From Cryptomeria japonica (taxonomy: Eukaryota; Streptophyta; Pinopsida; Cupressales; Cupressaceae), in contig NC_081408.1 in the NCBI RefSeq assembly GCF_030272615.1, positions 401,229,889 through 401,293,888 of the forward strand: 64,000 nt of DNA, in the 5' to 3' direction. Positions 1 through 11,045 of the stretch are shown here, piece after piece. Both the position numbers and the translations under genes were made by a program. Below the pieces are notes generated by a model, which did not search any database, was not told the origin of the DNA, and worked only from the letters and a program-made list of their open reading frames with translations. Numbering within the stretch: the first letter of the stretch is position 1; each line of letters begins with the position of its first letter.

Positions 1-11
1 TCAAGAGGCAA

Positions 12-749
12 TTGTCTACCCCCCGGAATCCACAACAGAATGACCTAGCAGAGAGGAATAACTGGACTGTGGTTGAAGCAGCTAGAACCATGTTGATTCA
101 AGGAAAGGTAGCTCACACCTTTTGGAGAGAAGCGGTGAGCACTGCAGTCTACACAATGAACTGGGTACTCATCAAGAAACGTAAGGATAAAACTCCTTAT
201 GAGTATTGGACAAGTAAGACACCTATGGTTAGCTAATTTAGAGTGTTTGGTAGCAAATGTTACATCAAGAGGAGTGAACACCAAAGAAAATTTGATGCGA
301 AATGTGATGAGGGAATATTCCTAGGATATTCCACCAAGAGCAAAGCTCTCAAGTGTTTCAACAATAAGACTCAGAGAATTATAGAAAGCATCAATGTAAG
401 AGTTGATGAAACCTCTGAGAAAACTGAGGAAACCTGCAGTGAGAAAGTGGTGAACGAACCAGTTGCAACCTTCTGGGAACCGGTTGATAGCCAACCGAGT
501 ACCAGTAACAATGTTCCTACACCGGCAAATGTAGATGCTAATACTGATGGAGATGAGGATGAAGAAGAAAAGCAAGAGGAATCCATCAAGACCATTCCTC
601 GGTATGTCAAGCTGAATCATGATCCTAATCAAATCATAGGAGATAAGGATGCAGGAATCCTTACAAGAAGAAAGGTCAGAGAAAACTCATGTATGATCTC
701 TGAATTTGAGCCTAAATCATTCAAAGAGGCACATAAAGATGAAGACTAG
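12..749 (+). pseudogene. Copia integrase, end of catalytic core and C-terminal part (element A)
   Basis: The segment starts with the end of the integrase core (TPRNPQQNDLAERNN), which carries the third catalytic acidic residue of the DDE triad, here the E of AERNN. It continues through the WREAV...TPYE region into the C-terminal FGSKCYIKR block followed by IFLGYSTKSKA, typical of copia integrases. After this comes an acidic, poorly conserved linker to RT. TAA at 234-236 and TAG at 747-749 interrupt the frame, but the frame itself is kept into RT. The product would join cDNA to host DNA. The first two catalytic residues lie left of the window. Confidence 0.9.
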
Positions 750-758
750 ATCAAGGCA

Positions 759-1655
759 ATGGAAGAGGAACTTGACCAGATAGAGAAAAATGGTACATGG
801 TCTTTGGTACCCAGACCAGAGCATAAAAATGTCATTGGTACCAAATGGGTCTTCAGAAATAAGTTGAATGAGGATGGCACAATGATTAGAAACAAAGCCA
901 GATTGGTATGCAAAGGATATGCTCAAGAAGAAGGAGAAGACTATGGAGAAACCTTTGCTCCTGTAGCCAGATTGGAAGGGGTCTGTATGCTTCTTGCATA
1001 TGCAGCTTTTAAAGGTTTCAAAGTATATCAAATGGATGTAAAATCTGCATTCCTAAATGGTGTACTTGAAGAGGTGTATATTGAGCAACCAGATGGGTTT
1101 TCCCTATCTGAAGACAGTGACATGGTATGTAGGCTACATAAAGCCCTATATGGACTAAAGCAGGCACCTAGGACATGGTATGAACATCTGCATTCCCATC
1201 TTGTGAAGATTGGATTTGAGAGAACAAGTGAAGATAGAAATATCTACTTGAAGTCTGAAGGAGATCAGATCCTGATCTGTGAGGTATTTGTTGATGACAT
1301 TATCTTTGGTGGAGATGACAAGATGAGTCATGAGTTTGCAGATGAGATGAAGAAAGAGTTTGAAATGTCACTCATAGGGGAGATTAAATTCTTCATTTTA
1401 CTACAGATCCAACAGATGAAGGATGGAATCTTTATCCCTCAGTCCAAGTATGTCAAAGAGGTGTTGAAGACCTTTGGCATGGAAGATAGCAAACCGGTTG
1501 GTACACCGATGGTGACCGGTTGTAAACTATCCAAAGAGGATGACTCAAAATTGGTTGATGAGAAGGAATACCAATTAATGATTGGTAAATTGCATTATGT
1601 AGTGCATAGTAGACCAGATATTGCACATGTAGTTGGCTTTACTGCAAGGTTCTAG
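759..1655 (+). pseudogene. Copia reverse transcriptase (element A)
   Basis: This is the RNA-dependent DNA polymerase domain of a copia polyprotein. Visible blocks in order are [48 protein letters not shown] (first catalytic Asp), [15 protein letters not shown] and [10 protein letters not shown] (the catalytic Asp pair). It ends with the SKPVGTPM...[10 protein letters not shown] region leading into RNase H. The domain is full length for the family, and all three catalytic aspartates are kept. It lies in the same frame as the integrase upstream and RNase H downstream; TAG codons at 747-749 and 1653-1655 bound it. At the first, relatives have Trp (TGG), so a single G-to-A change explains it. Confidence 0.95.
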
Positions 1656-1676
1656 AAAAGCCCAAGAGAATCCCAC

Positions 1677-2240
1677 TTGGTTGCAGTCAAGCGGATTCTT
1701 AGGTATCTAAAGGGAACTATTGACTATGGATTGTGGTATCCATATAGCAAGGATTTCAACTTGAAAGTGTTCACAGATGCTGATTGGACTGGTAATATAG
1801 ATGACCGGAAGAGCACAACTGGTGGTGTATTCTTCCTCGGTGGTAGAATAGTGTCATGGATGAGTAAGAAGCAGAGTTGTATCTCTCAGTCTACAGTGGA
1901 AGCAGAATATGTTGCAGCTTTCATGAACTGCACTCAGACAATTTGGATGAAGCATGTATTAAATGGCTTCAAAGTTCATGTATCTGAACTGGTAAGTATA
2001 TTTTGTGACAATACTACTGCAATTAACATCTCCAAGAATCTGGTTTTACATTCTAGAACCAAACACTTTGAGCTTAAGTATCATTTCTTAAGGGAAAAGG
2101 TTCAAAACAAAGAGATTGCACTAGAACATGTTTCCAGTAAGGAGAAGTTAGTAGACATATTCACCAAGCCTCTCCCAAAGACTACATTTATGTACTTAAG
2201 AGGTGAATTAGGGGTGTTGCCCGTTCAGGAGGTAAACTAA
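1677..2240 (+). pseudogene. Copia RNase H, end of pol (element A)
   Basis: This RNase H domain removes RNA from the RNA/DNA hybrid during reverse transcription. The blocks VKRILRYLKGTIDYGLWYP, FTDADWTGNIDDRKSTTGG (first Asp), STVEAEYVAA (Glu) and CDNTTAINISKN (Asp) are intact, followed by SRTKHFELKYHFLRE and DIFTKPLPK, the usual copia C-terminus. The frame ends at the natural TAA at 2238-2240. It continues the RT frame after one in-frame TAG. This is the best preserved RNase H in the window. Confidence 0.95.
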
Positions 2241-2483
2241 AAGCATATGCTCCACATCAGTCAGGTAGTGCATAGTCAAATTTATTTTGGATTGATGTGT
2301 TGAAGGATGCTACTCCTTAGGGGGAGTAGCATAATGGAACAGGGAAGCTTGTGCCTCCACTTTGGCATTGTTGTCAAAGGGGGAGAAGATGTGAAGTGGA
2401 GAAGATATCTACAGAAAATAGGGAGAAGATGTGAAGCGGAGAAGATATCTTTGTTTATTTCCATCAATGCCAAAGGGGGAGAT
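2241..2483 (+). other. 3' untranslated region of element A with polypurine tract
   Basis: Non-coding stretch between the pol stop and the 3' LTR. It contains three purine runs: TTAGGGGGAGTAG near 2318, CAAAGGGGGAGAAG near 2377, and AAAGGGGGAGAT at 2472-2483. The last touches the LTR start TGTTGG and is the plus-strand priming site. Between them a unit of about 30 bp (GGAGAAGATGTGAAG...GGAGAAGATATCT) occurs twice at 2380-2450. Confidence 0.8.
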
Positions 2484-3980
2484 TGTTGGCATTATGTGAA
2501 CTGATATGTGGACATAATGATATTGTATGTTGTCATTGATGTCAATATGCTGAAGAAGTGAGAACTAGCATATGAGAGAACTGGTAGAACACTGTGAACC
2601 GGCATTAGTGCCAAAGTGAAGCGGTGTGCTTGTTCAAGGTGAACCGGCATATGGTTATGGGAACCGGCACATGGAAGTGTTGTATGACTACTGGTTGGTA
2701 GTCTCAACTTCAAGGTTTCCGGTTTAAGTGCTTCAAGCCTATGTGGCTCAACCGGTGACATTGTGTGATGAGTTAGCATTGTAATGAAGAATAGATCATG
2801 TTTCCACATCAACCTTGTGCACGTGAAGGATCTTGCATGAAGGAGATTGTTCCTATCTACCTCAAGAATGTGTGAAGTCTATAAAATAGTGATGACATGT
2901 GATGGGTTATCAGCCGCCATGAAATCGGTGAAAATGGATGATGGAGAATATCTCGAGATTGGATCAAGGTTGTTGCAATTAATGGAGTGTTCTCAAAGGT
3001 CAGGATTGAACCATTTGAATTCCTTAAACTAACAGGTTTAGGGTTTAGGGTTTATGCTACCAACCTATCTATTTTCCTATAAGGTCAATGTTGTGTCTCT
3101 TTCTGAGGTTGTTGGCAAAAGTTGTGTGTGTGTATCCAAGAGAAGGGATACGTGATTCTTGCTAGACCAAAAGAAGAGAAGTGATACCCGCAGAGTGTAA
3201 GTGCAGAAGGTGAAGAGGAGCTTAAGCGGATCTGCATTGGCATTGAGTGTTGTTACTAGATCATTGTAATACCCGTTGATCTCTAACCACCTCAACAGTT
3301 GGAAAATCCCTTAACAGGGTAGCCTTAACCGGCTTGTTGTAAATCCTTTAACAGGGTAATTCAAAGCTATTGAGTTTGAAATCCTTTAGCTATTAAGTTC
3401 TTGAAATCCTCTAACAAGGTAACCTTTAACAGGGTTTAACCCTTAACTGGGTATTGTAGCCATCCCTTAACCGGGTGATCTTTAACAGGATCAGTTCCTA
3501 GCAGAACCTATTGTAATGTCTCTAACCGGACAAGGCTCCTAACAGAGTGGACTTCTAAAGAGTTCAAAAATAGCTTGTGGGTATTCATCCCCACCATGGT
3601 TTTTCCCAGTTGGGCTTCCACGTGAAAAATATGTGTGTCATGTGTGATGCTTTCCGATTGTCTGTCAAGCATATGATGGTTCTGTGTTTTATGCCTGTCA
3701 ATAAAACATGTTGAACTAGCTGTTATTATAATCTGATGATAGATTACCTGTTTATGCATAAGGGTGAAATGGTAGTGTAGTCTTGAGTTGAGTGAAAAGC
3801 TAAGTGAGTAACCGGTTAATTCTTGTCTCAGTCATTCTTAGCTTTACCGGTTGCACTCTGTTTCAAATCGGTGTCACTGTTTGCCAGTCATTTGAAGTGT
3901 CTGCTATCAGACCAGTTTAGGACTGTATTTTTGTCTGTACTGATTCACCCCCCCCTCTCAATACCGGGTTAGTACTATCA
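2484..3980 (+). repeat. 3' LTR of copia element A
   Basis: It begins TGTTGGCATT directly after the polypurine tract and ends ACTATCA, giving 1497 bp with TG...CA ends. Inside are GTTGTCATTGATGTCAA about 50 bp from the start, a TATA box at 2878-2889, a cluster of TTTAACAGGGTAA-like motifs at 3300-3545, and the sequence TGATTCACCCCCCCC near the end at 3941-3956. The same landmarks recur in the other copia LTRs of this window. Confidence 0.9.
2878..2889 (+). promoter_or_regulatory. TATA box of element A LTR
   Basis: TCTATAAAATAG lies about 395 bp into the LTR, a suitable place for the U3/R border. Transcription of a complete element would start some 30 bp downstream. Assigned from motif and position only. 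Confidence 0.6.
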
Positions 3981-4420
3981 GTTCATCATTGAGTTATCAA
4001 AAAGGCCAATGTGTGATGAAGGGTATGAGATCCCTTGCTGGAGCATGTATGCGATTTCCATGTAGCTGACATTTCTCACAAGTTTTAGAAAACTTTATAG
4101 CTTCCTTCTCCATGTCTGGCCAATAGTAGCTAGCCCTTAGTAGTTTCCGAGCTAAAGTAAGACAATTCGAATGAGATCCACAAATACCTTCATGGACTTC
4201 TGATAATGCATGTTTAGATTCTTCAATTTCTAGACATCTAAGAAATGTACCGTCCAAACCTCGTCTAAATAGATCATTAGAAATGATAACATACCATGAA
4301 GCATTTCAGGTTAGGTTTCTTTTCTCATTACGGGTAAGATTTTTCAGGTATAATTTGGTCTTGTAAATAAGAGTAAATGTGGTTGTATCGGGATGAGTCA
4401 TGTCCAATAATAGAACAGAC
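3981..4420 (-). pseudogene. Gypsy integrase, N-terminal zinc-binding part, truncated (gypsy 1)
   Basis: The segment DGTFLRCLE...HEGICGSHSN...YYWPDMEKEA...CEKCQLHGN is the HHCC zinc-binding domain of a gypsy integrase; both His and both Cys are present. It ends in HWPF, which in gypsy 2 is followed by QWGLD, the start of the catalytic core. Here a stop and a small indel follow, and then the border with copia A at 3980. The catalytic core of gypsy 1 would therefore lie left of the window, beyond element A. Confidence 0.88.
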
Positions 4421-4935
4421 TATTTGGGTCTTAGGAGAATCATAGGCAGGTTAATGTAACTCTTCCACCGGGAATTCAAAGCAAAAATTGGATTCTTGTA
4501 ACTCAGGTAGAGATGCCAAGGTGACCATAGCATCTGTTGCTCTGTTTGCTGATCTTGGAATCTGCTGGAATGATACAAAAGTAAAATATTTCTTGAGATC
4601 CTCCACCATTCTCTTATAAGGCACAGTTTCTCATCTTGAGTCTGATATGTATCATTGATTTGATTGATGATCAGCTGAGAATCTCCATAGGTGTGTAATT
4701 CTGCAACCTTCCATTCGATAGCTAGCTTTATCCCGTTTACCAAAGCTTCATATTTTGTAATGTTGTTTGTGCAAGGGAACAAAATCTTATAAGACTTTGG
4801 GATTGAATAATTCTGAGTTGTAATAAATAGTATTCCAACATTGGAACCATTTTTAGTAAAAGACCCATCAAAGAACATCTTCCAGGGTTGTTGAGTAAGG
4901 TGCATTATTGATTCATCTGGAAACTCTATATGCAA
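4420..4935 (-). pseudogene. Second, plant-type RNase H (aRH) of gypsy 1
   Basis: The motifs KMFFDGSFTKNGS (Asp), CTNNITKYEALVNG (Glu) and HTYGDSQLIINQIN (Asp) define a type I RNase H of the plant/archaeal kind. It follows the ordinary gypsy RNase H, the duplication known from Tat/Ogre elements. Up to about residue 95 it matches the copy in gypsy 2; the end (RFQDQQTEQQ...) is out of frame, so the last catalytic Asp region is lost by a frameshift. Confidence 0.85.
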
Positions 4936-4939
4936 CGGT

Positions 4940-5505
4940 TGAGTGTCTTCAAGTGGAGCTTCAACAAGTTGATCAGCAATTACCTATCCTTTTATGGCTT
5001 TGCGTTCCACATATTCAATATCAAACTCTGTAAGGATCATGACCCATTTTGCCAATCTTCTTGTAAGTGTTACTTTGTTGAGAAGATATTTGAGTGGATC
5101 AATTTTAGCCACCAGCTTGACTGAATGTGCTAACATGTAGTGTCTCAATTTTTGTGATGCAAAGACTAATGCCAAGCATGATTTTTATATTATAGTGTAG
5201 TTCATTTCATAAGACACTAATGTTTTGCTGATGTAATAGATAGCTCGTTCCTTTTTATTGTCATCCTGTTGTGCCAAAAGTGCCCCCAGTGATGAATCGG
5301 TTGCTGATATGTATAAGATCAATGGTTTACCCTGAATTGGTGGCATCAATATTGGTAGATTAAATAGGTACTCTTTGATTTTTTGAAGGTGTTGTTCACA
5401 TTTCTGATCCTAGTTGTATATTATTCCTTTCCTCAATACTTTTGCAAAAGGTTGAGCTTTGTCTACTAGCTAAGAAATGAAGTGTCTGATTGATTGGAGA
5501 CGTCC
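4940..5505 (-). pseudogene. Gypsy RNase H, first copy (gypsy 1)
   Basis: The best part is 5175-4984, with LVFASQKLRHYMLAHSVKL, DPLKYLLNK and WVMILTEFDIEYVERKAIKG, the connection and RNase H end of gypsy pol. It is continuous with RT upstream and leads into the second RNase H. Several stops lie between 5505 and 5175, so the domain is broken. Confidence 0.82.
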
Positions 5506-6422
5506 CTATAAACTTCTCATTTGACTGATGTTCTTCGGAGGTGACATTTCCATTATAGCTTGGACCTTCTCTGGATCAACCTTGATTCCCTTCTTTAAAA
5601 TGATGTACCCAAGTAGTTTACCAGATGTCACTCCGAATGCACACTTTTTTGGATTTAGCCGGAGTTTGAATTTTTTAGTTCTATCTAGTATAGGGCCTAG
5701 CTCTTGAATATGTGTGGATCTATTCATAGTCTTTACTAAAGTGTCATCAACATAATCTTCCATATTCTTATGCATCATGTCATGAAAGATAGTAGTTATT
5801 GCTCTTTGGTAAGTTGCTCCTGCATTCTTCAGCCCGAATGGCATGACATTCCAGCAAAAGGTTCCCCATGCATAGGTGAAAGCTGTCTTTTCTTGATCTC
5901 CAGGAGCTATTTTGATCTTATTATAACCGGAGAATCCATCCATTAGTGAGTACATCTCATACCCAGCAGCCATATCGACTATCATATCAATGTTAGGCAA
6001 TGGAAAGTCATCCTTTGGACAAGCTTTGTTGAGATCTCTGAAGTCTGTGCAAACCCTAATATATTGTCTGCCTTTGACACAGGTACTATGTTTGAAATCC
6101 ATTTCGCATAGTCTATAGCTCTGATAAATCCAGCTTTTAGCAGTTTTTCTAGCTCAGTTTTGACTAGTATTGGCATGTGAGGGTTCATCTTACGGAGTTT
6201 TTGCTTGACTGGTTTAACTCCTGGTGTGATAGAAAGATGGTGCATGATAAGATCAGGATCTAGGCCAGGCATATCAGAGTATGTCCATGCAAAATTGATC
6301 TTCTTTTCTGAAAAGAGATGAGTGAAATCTTTCAATTCTTTTGCTGATAGTGATTGAGCTACATGAATGATGTGTGGTGTCTCTTGACTCCCAATGTTCA
6401 CTAGTTTAGTTGGCTTGATCAA
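5506..6422 (-). pseudogene. Gypsy reverse transcriptase (gypsy 1)
   Basis: The N-terminal part (MPGLDPDLIMHHL...KPVKQKLRKM...ELEKLLKAGFIR) and the core (VCTDFRDLNKACPKDDFPLP, YSLMDGFSGYNKIKIAP, TFCWNVMPFGLKNAGATYQ, MEDYVDDTLVK, LRLNPKKCAFGV) show a nearly full gypsy RT. The catalytic Asp of LMDGFSGY and both of YVDD are kept. The two parts are in different frames; the shift lies near 6080-6100. RT would copy genomic RNA into cDNA. Confidence 0.92.
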
Positions 6423-7440
6423 TATAGAAGACCTTTCCTAAAAATTACTTGGCAGTATATCAAGTATCTCACTTCAAGTGCCTCAGAGAGGTTTTCACCC
6501 TTAGGTACGTCCTTTATTTTCTCTTTTTTAGATTCTGACACCGCCACAATGTCATTTTCACCATCAGATCTTTTATTTTTATTTTTCTGATTTTTGCGAC
6601 TAAGATACTTGATATCTCTTTTAGTCATGTTTTCACTATGTTCACTAGTGGAAGAGTCCATAAGTTCAACTGCATTGAGATAATAGGCTAACATATAGTC
6701 ATTGGCAAAAGTAGGTATATTTACAGGCTGGTTTTGTAAAGTATAGTCAATTAGTTCTAGATGTAGTAAGGATAAATGTTGGACATGTTCGAGGGAGTTC
6801 ATGATATTGTCATCACAACTACTGATCAAAAATTCAAGTTCCAGAAGGATACCTCGCGTAAATGTCTTGATACCAGGAAAAGTCAGAACATGATTATGAA
6901 AGTGCATGTTAATATTTAGTTGACCTAATCTAATAGACATACGTGTAGCATCGTTCTCTATGCTAGACTGGACTTCATATCGTGGTTTGACAACAATAAG
7001 ATTAGTAGACTAATTTTCATTATTTACATTAGATGATTCAAAATTTGATGCTGAGTAGATATTGTCAGAAACAAGATTGTTGTCAAAGTCATCAGAGTTA
7101 TCAAATGAAGTATCCAAGTCTTCTTCAAGTGATTTAGTGATTATATGTATGATATCAACACCAACATCCTTAACATTGCAAGTTCCTTCAAGATTTGTCT
7201 CATTTAGCATTTGTATCTGACAGACCCGTTGACATGATCTTGATGTTTCTATGATTCCCTGTCGTCTACTCCATTCAGCTTCCTCTGGACTGATGACCGG
7301 TTCTACTTCTATAGCTTCCAATTCTTCTTGTGTAAACCCATACCTGATTTGTTCTATCTTAGTATAGGGGTACATAGATGAAAATTTTTCTGGTATTCTT
7401 CCTTCCTTTAGTCCTTGTTCATAGTTTGCTTGTCTCTTTT
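6419..7440 (-). pseudogene. Linker region between protease/G-patch and RT (gypsy 1)
   Basis: Acidic, Ser/Asn-rich protein sequence in the same frame as gag-protease, in two blocks (7375-7010 and 6940-6419). It matches the corresponding stretch of gypsy 2 (37615-36650) in patches such as SPEEAEWSRRQ and the block just before IKPT. It carries no catalytic motif that I recognise. A frameshift near 6470 separates it from RT. Confidence 0.6.
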
Positions 7441-7450
7441 GTCTAATTTC

Positions 7451-8060
7451 CTATATTTTTTTTTCTAGTTTTATGCCCATCAGCTCTTGAGTATCATCTG
7501 TGGTACTAGTAGACTCCTCTGGAGTTTTTGTAGTGGATGTATTTGAGAGGTGATCTGGACCCCATTCATACTCATTTGAGTTAGTCTCTGAATCTTCTAC
7601 TTGTTGCCTACCAGTGTATGTGACTGGAACCTTCAGTGGTGCAAACAATTCTCTGATTCTTTCTACTTCATCTCTTATATCCTCTGGGACTTCAAATCCT
7701 TGTATTGTTGTAGCTGACACCATCAGAGCTTGAGTGCTAACTATTTCTTCTTTCTTGATTGTTGATTCCTCTTTCTCTTTTACCCACTCTACTTGAGTTT
7801 GTTGAGTGTTTGTTTTTTGTAATGTTAAAGGAAATATCCTTTTCTGCCACTTAGACTTAGAAGTATGTTTTTGGTTTGATGTCTTTATCAGATTGTACCC
7901 CAGTCCAGCCTTATCATTTATTGATTTTGTTTGCAGCTGAATCAGTTCAATAATACCCTCTTGATGTTTGCCCAGGGGACTAGTACCTGAATATCCCATG
8001 CGTTGAATCATCTTGTAGCCAGGACCATATTGGGTTGAGGAAATCTCACAATGTCATACT
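7451..8060 (-). pseudogene. G-patch-like segment of gypsy 1 polyprotein
   Basis: GPGYKMIQRMGYSGTSPLGK, then HQEGIIELI and DKAGLGYN, have the glycine and aromatic spacing of a G-patch (D111) domain, an RNA-binding module. It lies directly downstream of protease, where betaretroviruses also carry a G-patch. The same segment is seen in gypsy 2 and, with different wording, in element E. The remaining part (to residue 186) is polar and unassigned. The domain call is by eye. Confidence 0.65.
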
Positions 8061-8099
8061 TCCTCGTTTTGACTATCTTCCTTGAAAAGCCATTTAAGA

Positions 8100-8790
8100 A
8101 CTGCATCCTCTTCTATTTCATCTACCAAGGAAGTAGAAGACTGTACAAAAAGACCATCATATATGATATTCGAAGCTGAAGTTTGTGTTTTCATGGCCTC
8201 TGATGGTTTGCCCAACTATTTTGGTGATGGAGGGAGAGAGATTAATGAAAGTACCGGTTCTATCTTGTAGCCATCCATGCTGGTATTTGTAATCTTCAAT
8301 TTCTTTTCTAAGTCTTTCATCAGAGCTTCCGGATTTTCATTTGGAGAAGTTGCCCTATTATGAGGTACAAAAGTATCAGCACTTTTTGTCAATACATTAC
8401 AGGGGAAATTTGTATCAGCAGGAATACTGACTTCAACTCCATTGCAGGGAAATTTTAAGCATTGATGGTATATAGATGGAACTGCCTTCATTTCATGAAT
8501 CCATGACCTACCCAGTAAGATATTGTATGACAGAGGAAGATCAAGTACCTAGAAAAGGACATCTCTTTCTATAGGTCCCACTCTGACTGGTAATGATACC
8601 AGACCTTTAGAGGTCCCTTCTTCTTCATCATAGGCTTTAATTGTTATTTTCTTGGCGAGATCAATGACATTTTCAGAAAATCCTAGTTGTGTAAGCAGAC
8701 TGTAAGTATAGATATTCAATCCTGTGCCTCCATCTATCAAAACATGTTTGACTCTGTGTTTATGGATCATGGCTTCAATATGCAATGGTT
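8100..8790 (-). pseudogene. Aspartic protease (gypsy 1)
   Basis: VKHVLIDGGTGLNIYTYSLL is the active-site block of a gypsy aspartic protease (Asp in IDGG). ITIKAYDEEEG and LPVRVGPI follow, then after one in-frame TAG at 8549-8551 the flap and second half, with SYNILLGRSWIHEM and YHQCLKFPCNG. The retroviral-type protease would cut the polyprotein. It stays in the gag frame. Confidence 0.85.
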
Positions 8791-9560
8791 GGTTATGTGG
8801 ATGATTTAGCAAGTTGTCATCTTCTTTAGAGAAGGTCAGATAGTGAGGTGAAGTTAGATGACCCACCATAGACTGAAACTGATCAATATCTAAATCTTTT
8901 GGAATATTAGTGGTGAGCAACGCTTTGTCCAAGATCTCTTTGTGAGCAAAATATATTTTTAGCAATTCAAAGATTGAGATTTGAGCATTTGTCCTTTTCA
9001 ATTGTTCAACAATGTTGTATCCAGAGGATGATGTTGAAGTTATCCTTTTAAATTTATCCAAGGTTGATTCTTTTTGTTTGTTTGACAAGGCTGGTAGGTT
9101 TGATGTTGCTTGAGACGGAGTTGAAGAACTAGCTCCTTGGAGAGTGACTTTCTTTTGAGAATGAGTCATAGCTCTTGCATATCGTGATTCATTTTGTTTA
9201 TCTTGGATTATAATCACATTGCAATATTCAGATTGGGAAGGCTCAATCATGTTGATGACGTTATCATTTTTGGTATAAGTATAATTTACTTTGGCACCTC
9301 CTTTGGTCTTTGAGGATTCACCTTGTTCGTAAATAGGTAAAGGGTCCTTAAATGCTTTGTGATCAGCATTGGTTGGGTGATTCCCAACAACAATTTTACC
9401 AGCGTCTATGAGATCTTGAATCTCATGCTTGAGCTTCATGCAGTTGTTTGTGTTATGACCTTTATTCCAATGGTAGTCACAGTATTCATTTTCTCTCCAC
9501 CATTTTGGTTTGATTTCCGGATCATATGGCCTATAATTATCTGGTAATGTTATCTAGTTG
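8791..9560 (-). pseudogene. Gag C-terminal region with atypical zinc knuckle (gypsy 1)
   Basis: The sequence YCDYHWNKGHNTNNCMKL at about 9485-9430 has the spacing C-x2-H-x4-H-x4-C: a zinc knuckle in which the usual second Cys is His. The same variant occurs in gypsy 2. It is followed by KHEIQDLIDAGKI and a linker to protease (YSRYARAMTHSQKK region). Nucleic-acid binding by the knuckle is inferred. Confidence 0.75.
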
Positions 9561-10936
9561 TTTGCCAATAGAGTTTTGAAAGAGGATTCATATGATTCTT
9601 TGAGAGGAGTAAAATCACGTTTAGGTTTGGAAAGCCAAGGTTTCTCTTTGAACCATTCTTTTGTTTTCTTTGGAGGATTTTCTATTGTAGCTTCAGCAGC
9701 TTTGAGCGCTTGTGTGCCACTAGTCAAGTTGAATATCATGGGCTTTGAGTTGGTTTTAACAGTGTCTACTACTCTGTCATTAACAACGTTCTTATTATTG
9801 TCTTTGCCATACTTCCAATACTTGTTTTTCTCTTTATAGCTAGATCCTGGTTGCGTTTCTTTCCAAGGTGAGATATCCCCCTTCTTTATGAGCACATTTT
9901 CTGTTCAAATAGCACTATCTACCATTTTGTTAAATGATGGGTGTACTTGCATTTGGATACTATATTTCAATTCTAGGACCAAGTTGTTGACAAATATATC
10001 CATTTTCTCAACATCTAGGATAGGCCGCGAATACCTAGAGAACATCTTTCTCCAACATTGGAGGAAAGTGAGAAAAGGCTCTCCTGTTTTCTGTTTGGTA
10101 TTGCAAAGTTCAATCATAGTAACAGGATGTCAAATGTTGTAGGAGTATTGTTGTAAAAATAGTTGGATTAGTTCTTCAAAAAAATTTATCCCTTTAGGTA
10201 GACTTGAGAAACATCCCATAGCTTGTCCTCCCAAACTCCTTGGAAAAAGGTGCATGAGATATGTTTGATCATGCATGAACTCCATATAGGCAGCACGAAA
10301 TTCCTTGACATGATCTTGAGGATCTGAGGTACCATCATATTTGTCAAATTTTGGGATCTCAACTTGTGAAGGAAATGAAGGTATGTATAGATTCTTGTGA
10401 AATGGAAAGGGGCATATTGTCTCTAGAGAATATTGTTTTGGGGAGTTATCATTATTCTTCAGTTCTGTGATCTCAGTCCGTAAGGCTTGTAATTGTTTGT
10501 GTACCATGAGTATAGGTTATTCTTCCTTTTTAGTAATGAGTGTCTGAACATCATATCCAGTAGGAAGTTTGGCACCTTGTTTTGCTAGTTCTAAGAAATA
10601 GTCTTTCTTTTCTCGAGCCAGGATAGCTTTCATCATTTTTCGGAAGTCTTTATCCTTTTGATAGTCACAAATATCTTTTTCTAGAGGTTCAGTGTCTTCT
10701 TCAGCTTCACTTGATGAGGAATCATTATTGGTTTCATGAACACTAAGGTTGTCTTTGTCATTGTATTCCATCTCATGTGTAGTGGGAGGTTCAGGTTCAT
10801 CAAAAACTGGTACCCCTGATGATGAAGGTTTGTCAGTGAGTGGGTCCTTCATGTAGTATGGGTTATCTTGATATGTGAAGTGTTGTCCTTTGCCTTTGGC
10901 TTCTTTCTTATGAGAATTCCTGGTTTGAATAGGCAT
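9554..10936 (-). pseudogene. Gag, N-terminal and capsid region (gypsy 1)
   Basis: The start is the ATG at 10936 (MPIQTRNSHKKEAKG), followed by an acidic stretch and LPTGYDVQTLI. The capsid part (10507-9905) carries IPKFDKYDGTSDPQDHVKEF, LFPRSLGGQAMGCF, FLQQYSYNI and CNTKQKTGEPFLTFLQCW, the retrotransposon gag signature. All pieces are in one frame, separated by stops near 10517, 10130 and 9900. Gag would form the virus-like particle and package the RNA. Confidence 0.88.
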
Positions 10937-11045
10937 TTTTATGGATTAGTGTGACCTAAAGCTGTTTGTGATGCAGAGGTCAAGATCAAATTCAGAGCTA
11001 GTTGTTTGGTTAACGTATTTGTTTGAGAGAAGTAACTAAGATTTA

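Larger units (their letters stand above)
1..3980 (+). mobile_element. Ty1/copia element A, 3' part (integrase to 3' LTR)
   Basis: The left part of this element lies outside the window. What is present reads integrase, reverse transcriptase, RNase H, polypurine tract and 3' LTR, which is the copia gene order. The 3' LTR ends in ACTATCA at 3980, and the next bases belong to a Ty3/gypsy integrase gene on the opposite strand, so A was inserted into gypsy element 1. The whole pol part lies in one frame with only three stop codons and no frameshift, so it decayed by point mutation only. The left LTR and target duplication cannot be checked here. Confidence 0.93.

Noticed and set aside
3035-3055. 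TTTAGGGTTTAGGGTTTATG, resembling the plant telomere repeat
   Set aside because: Only about two and a half units inside an LTR; far too short for a telomere or an interstitial telomere array.
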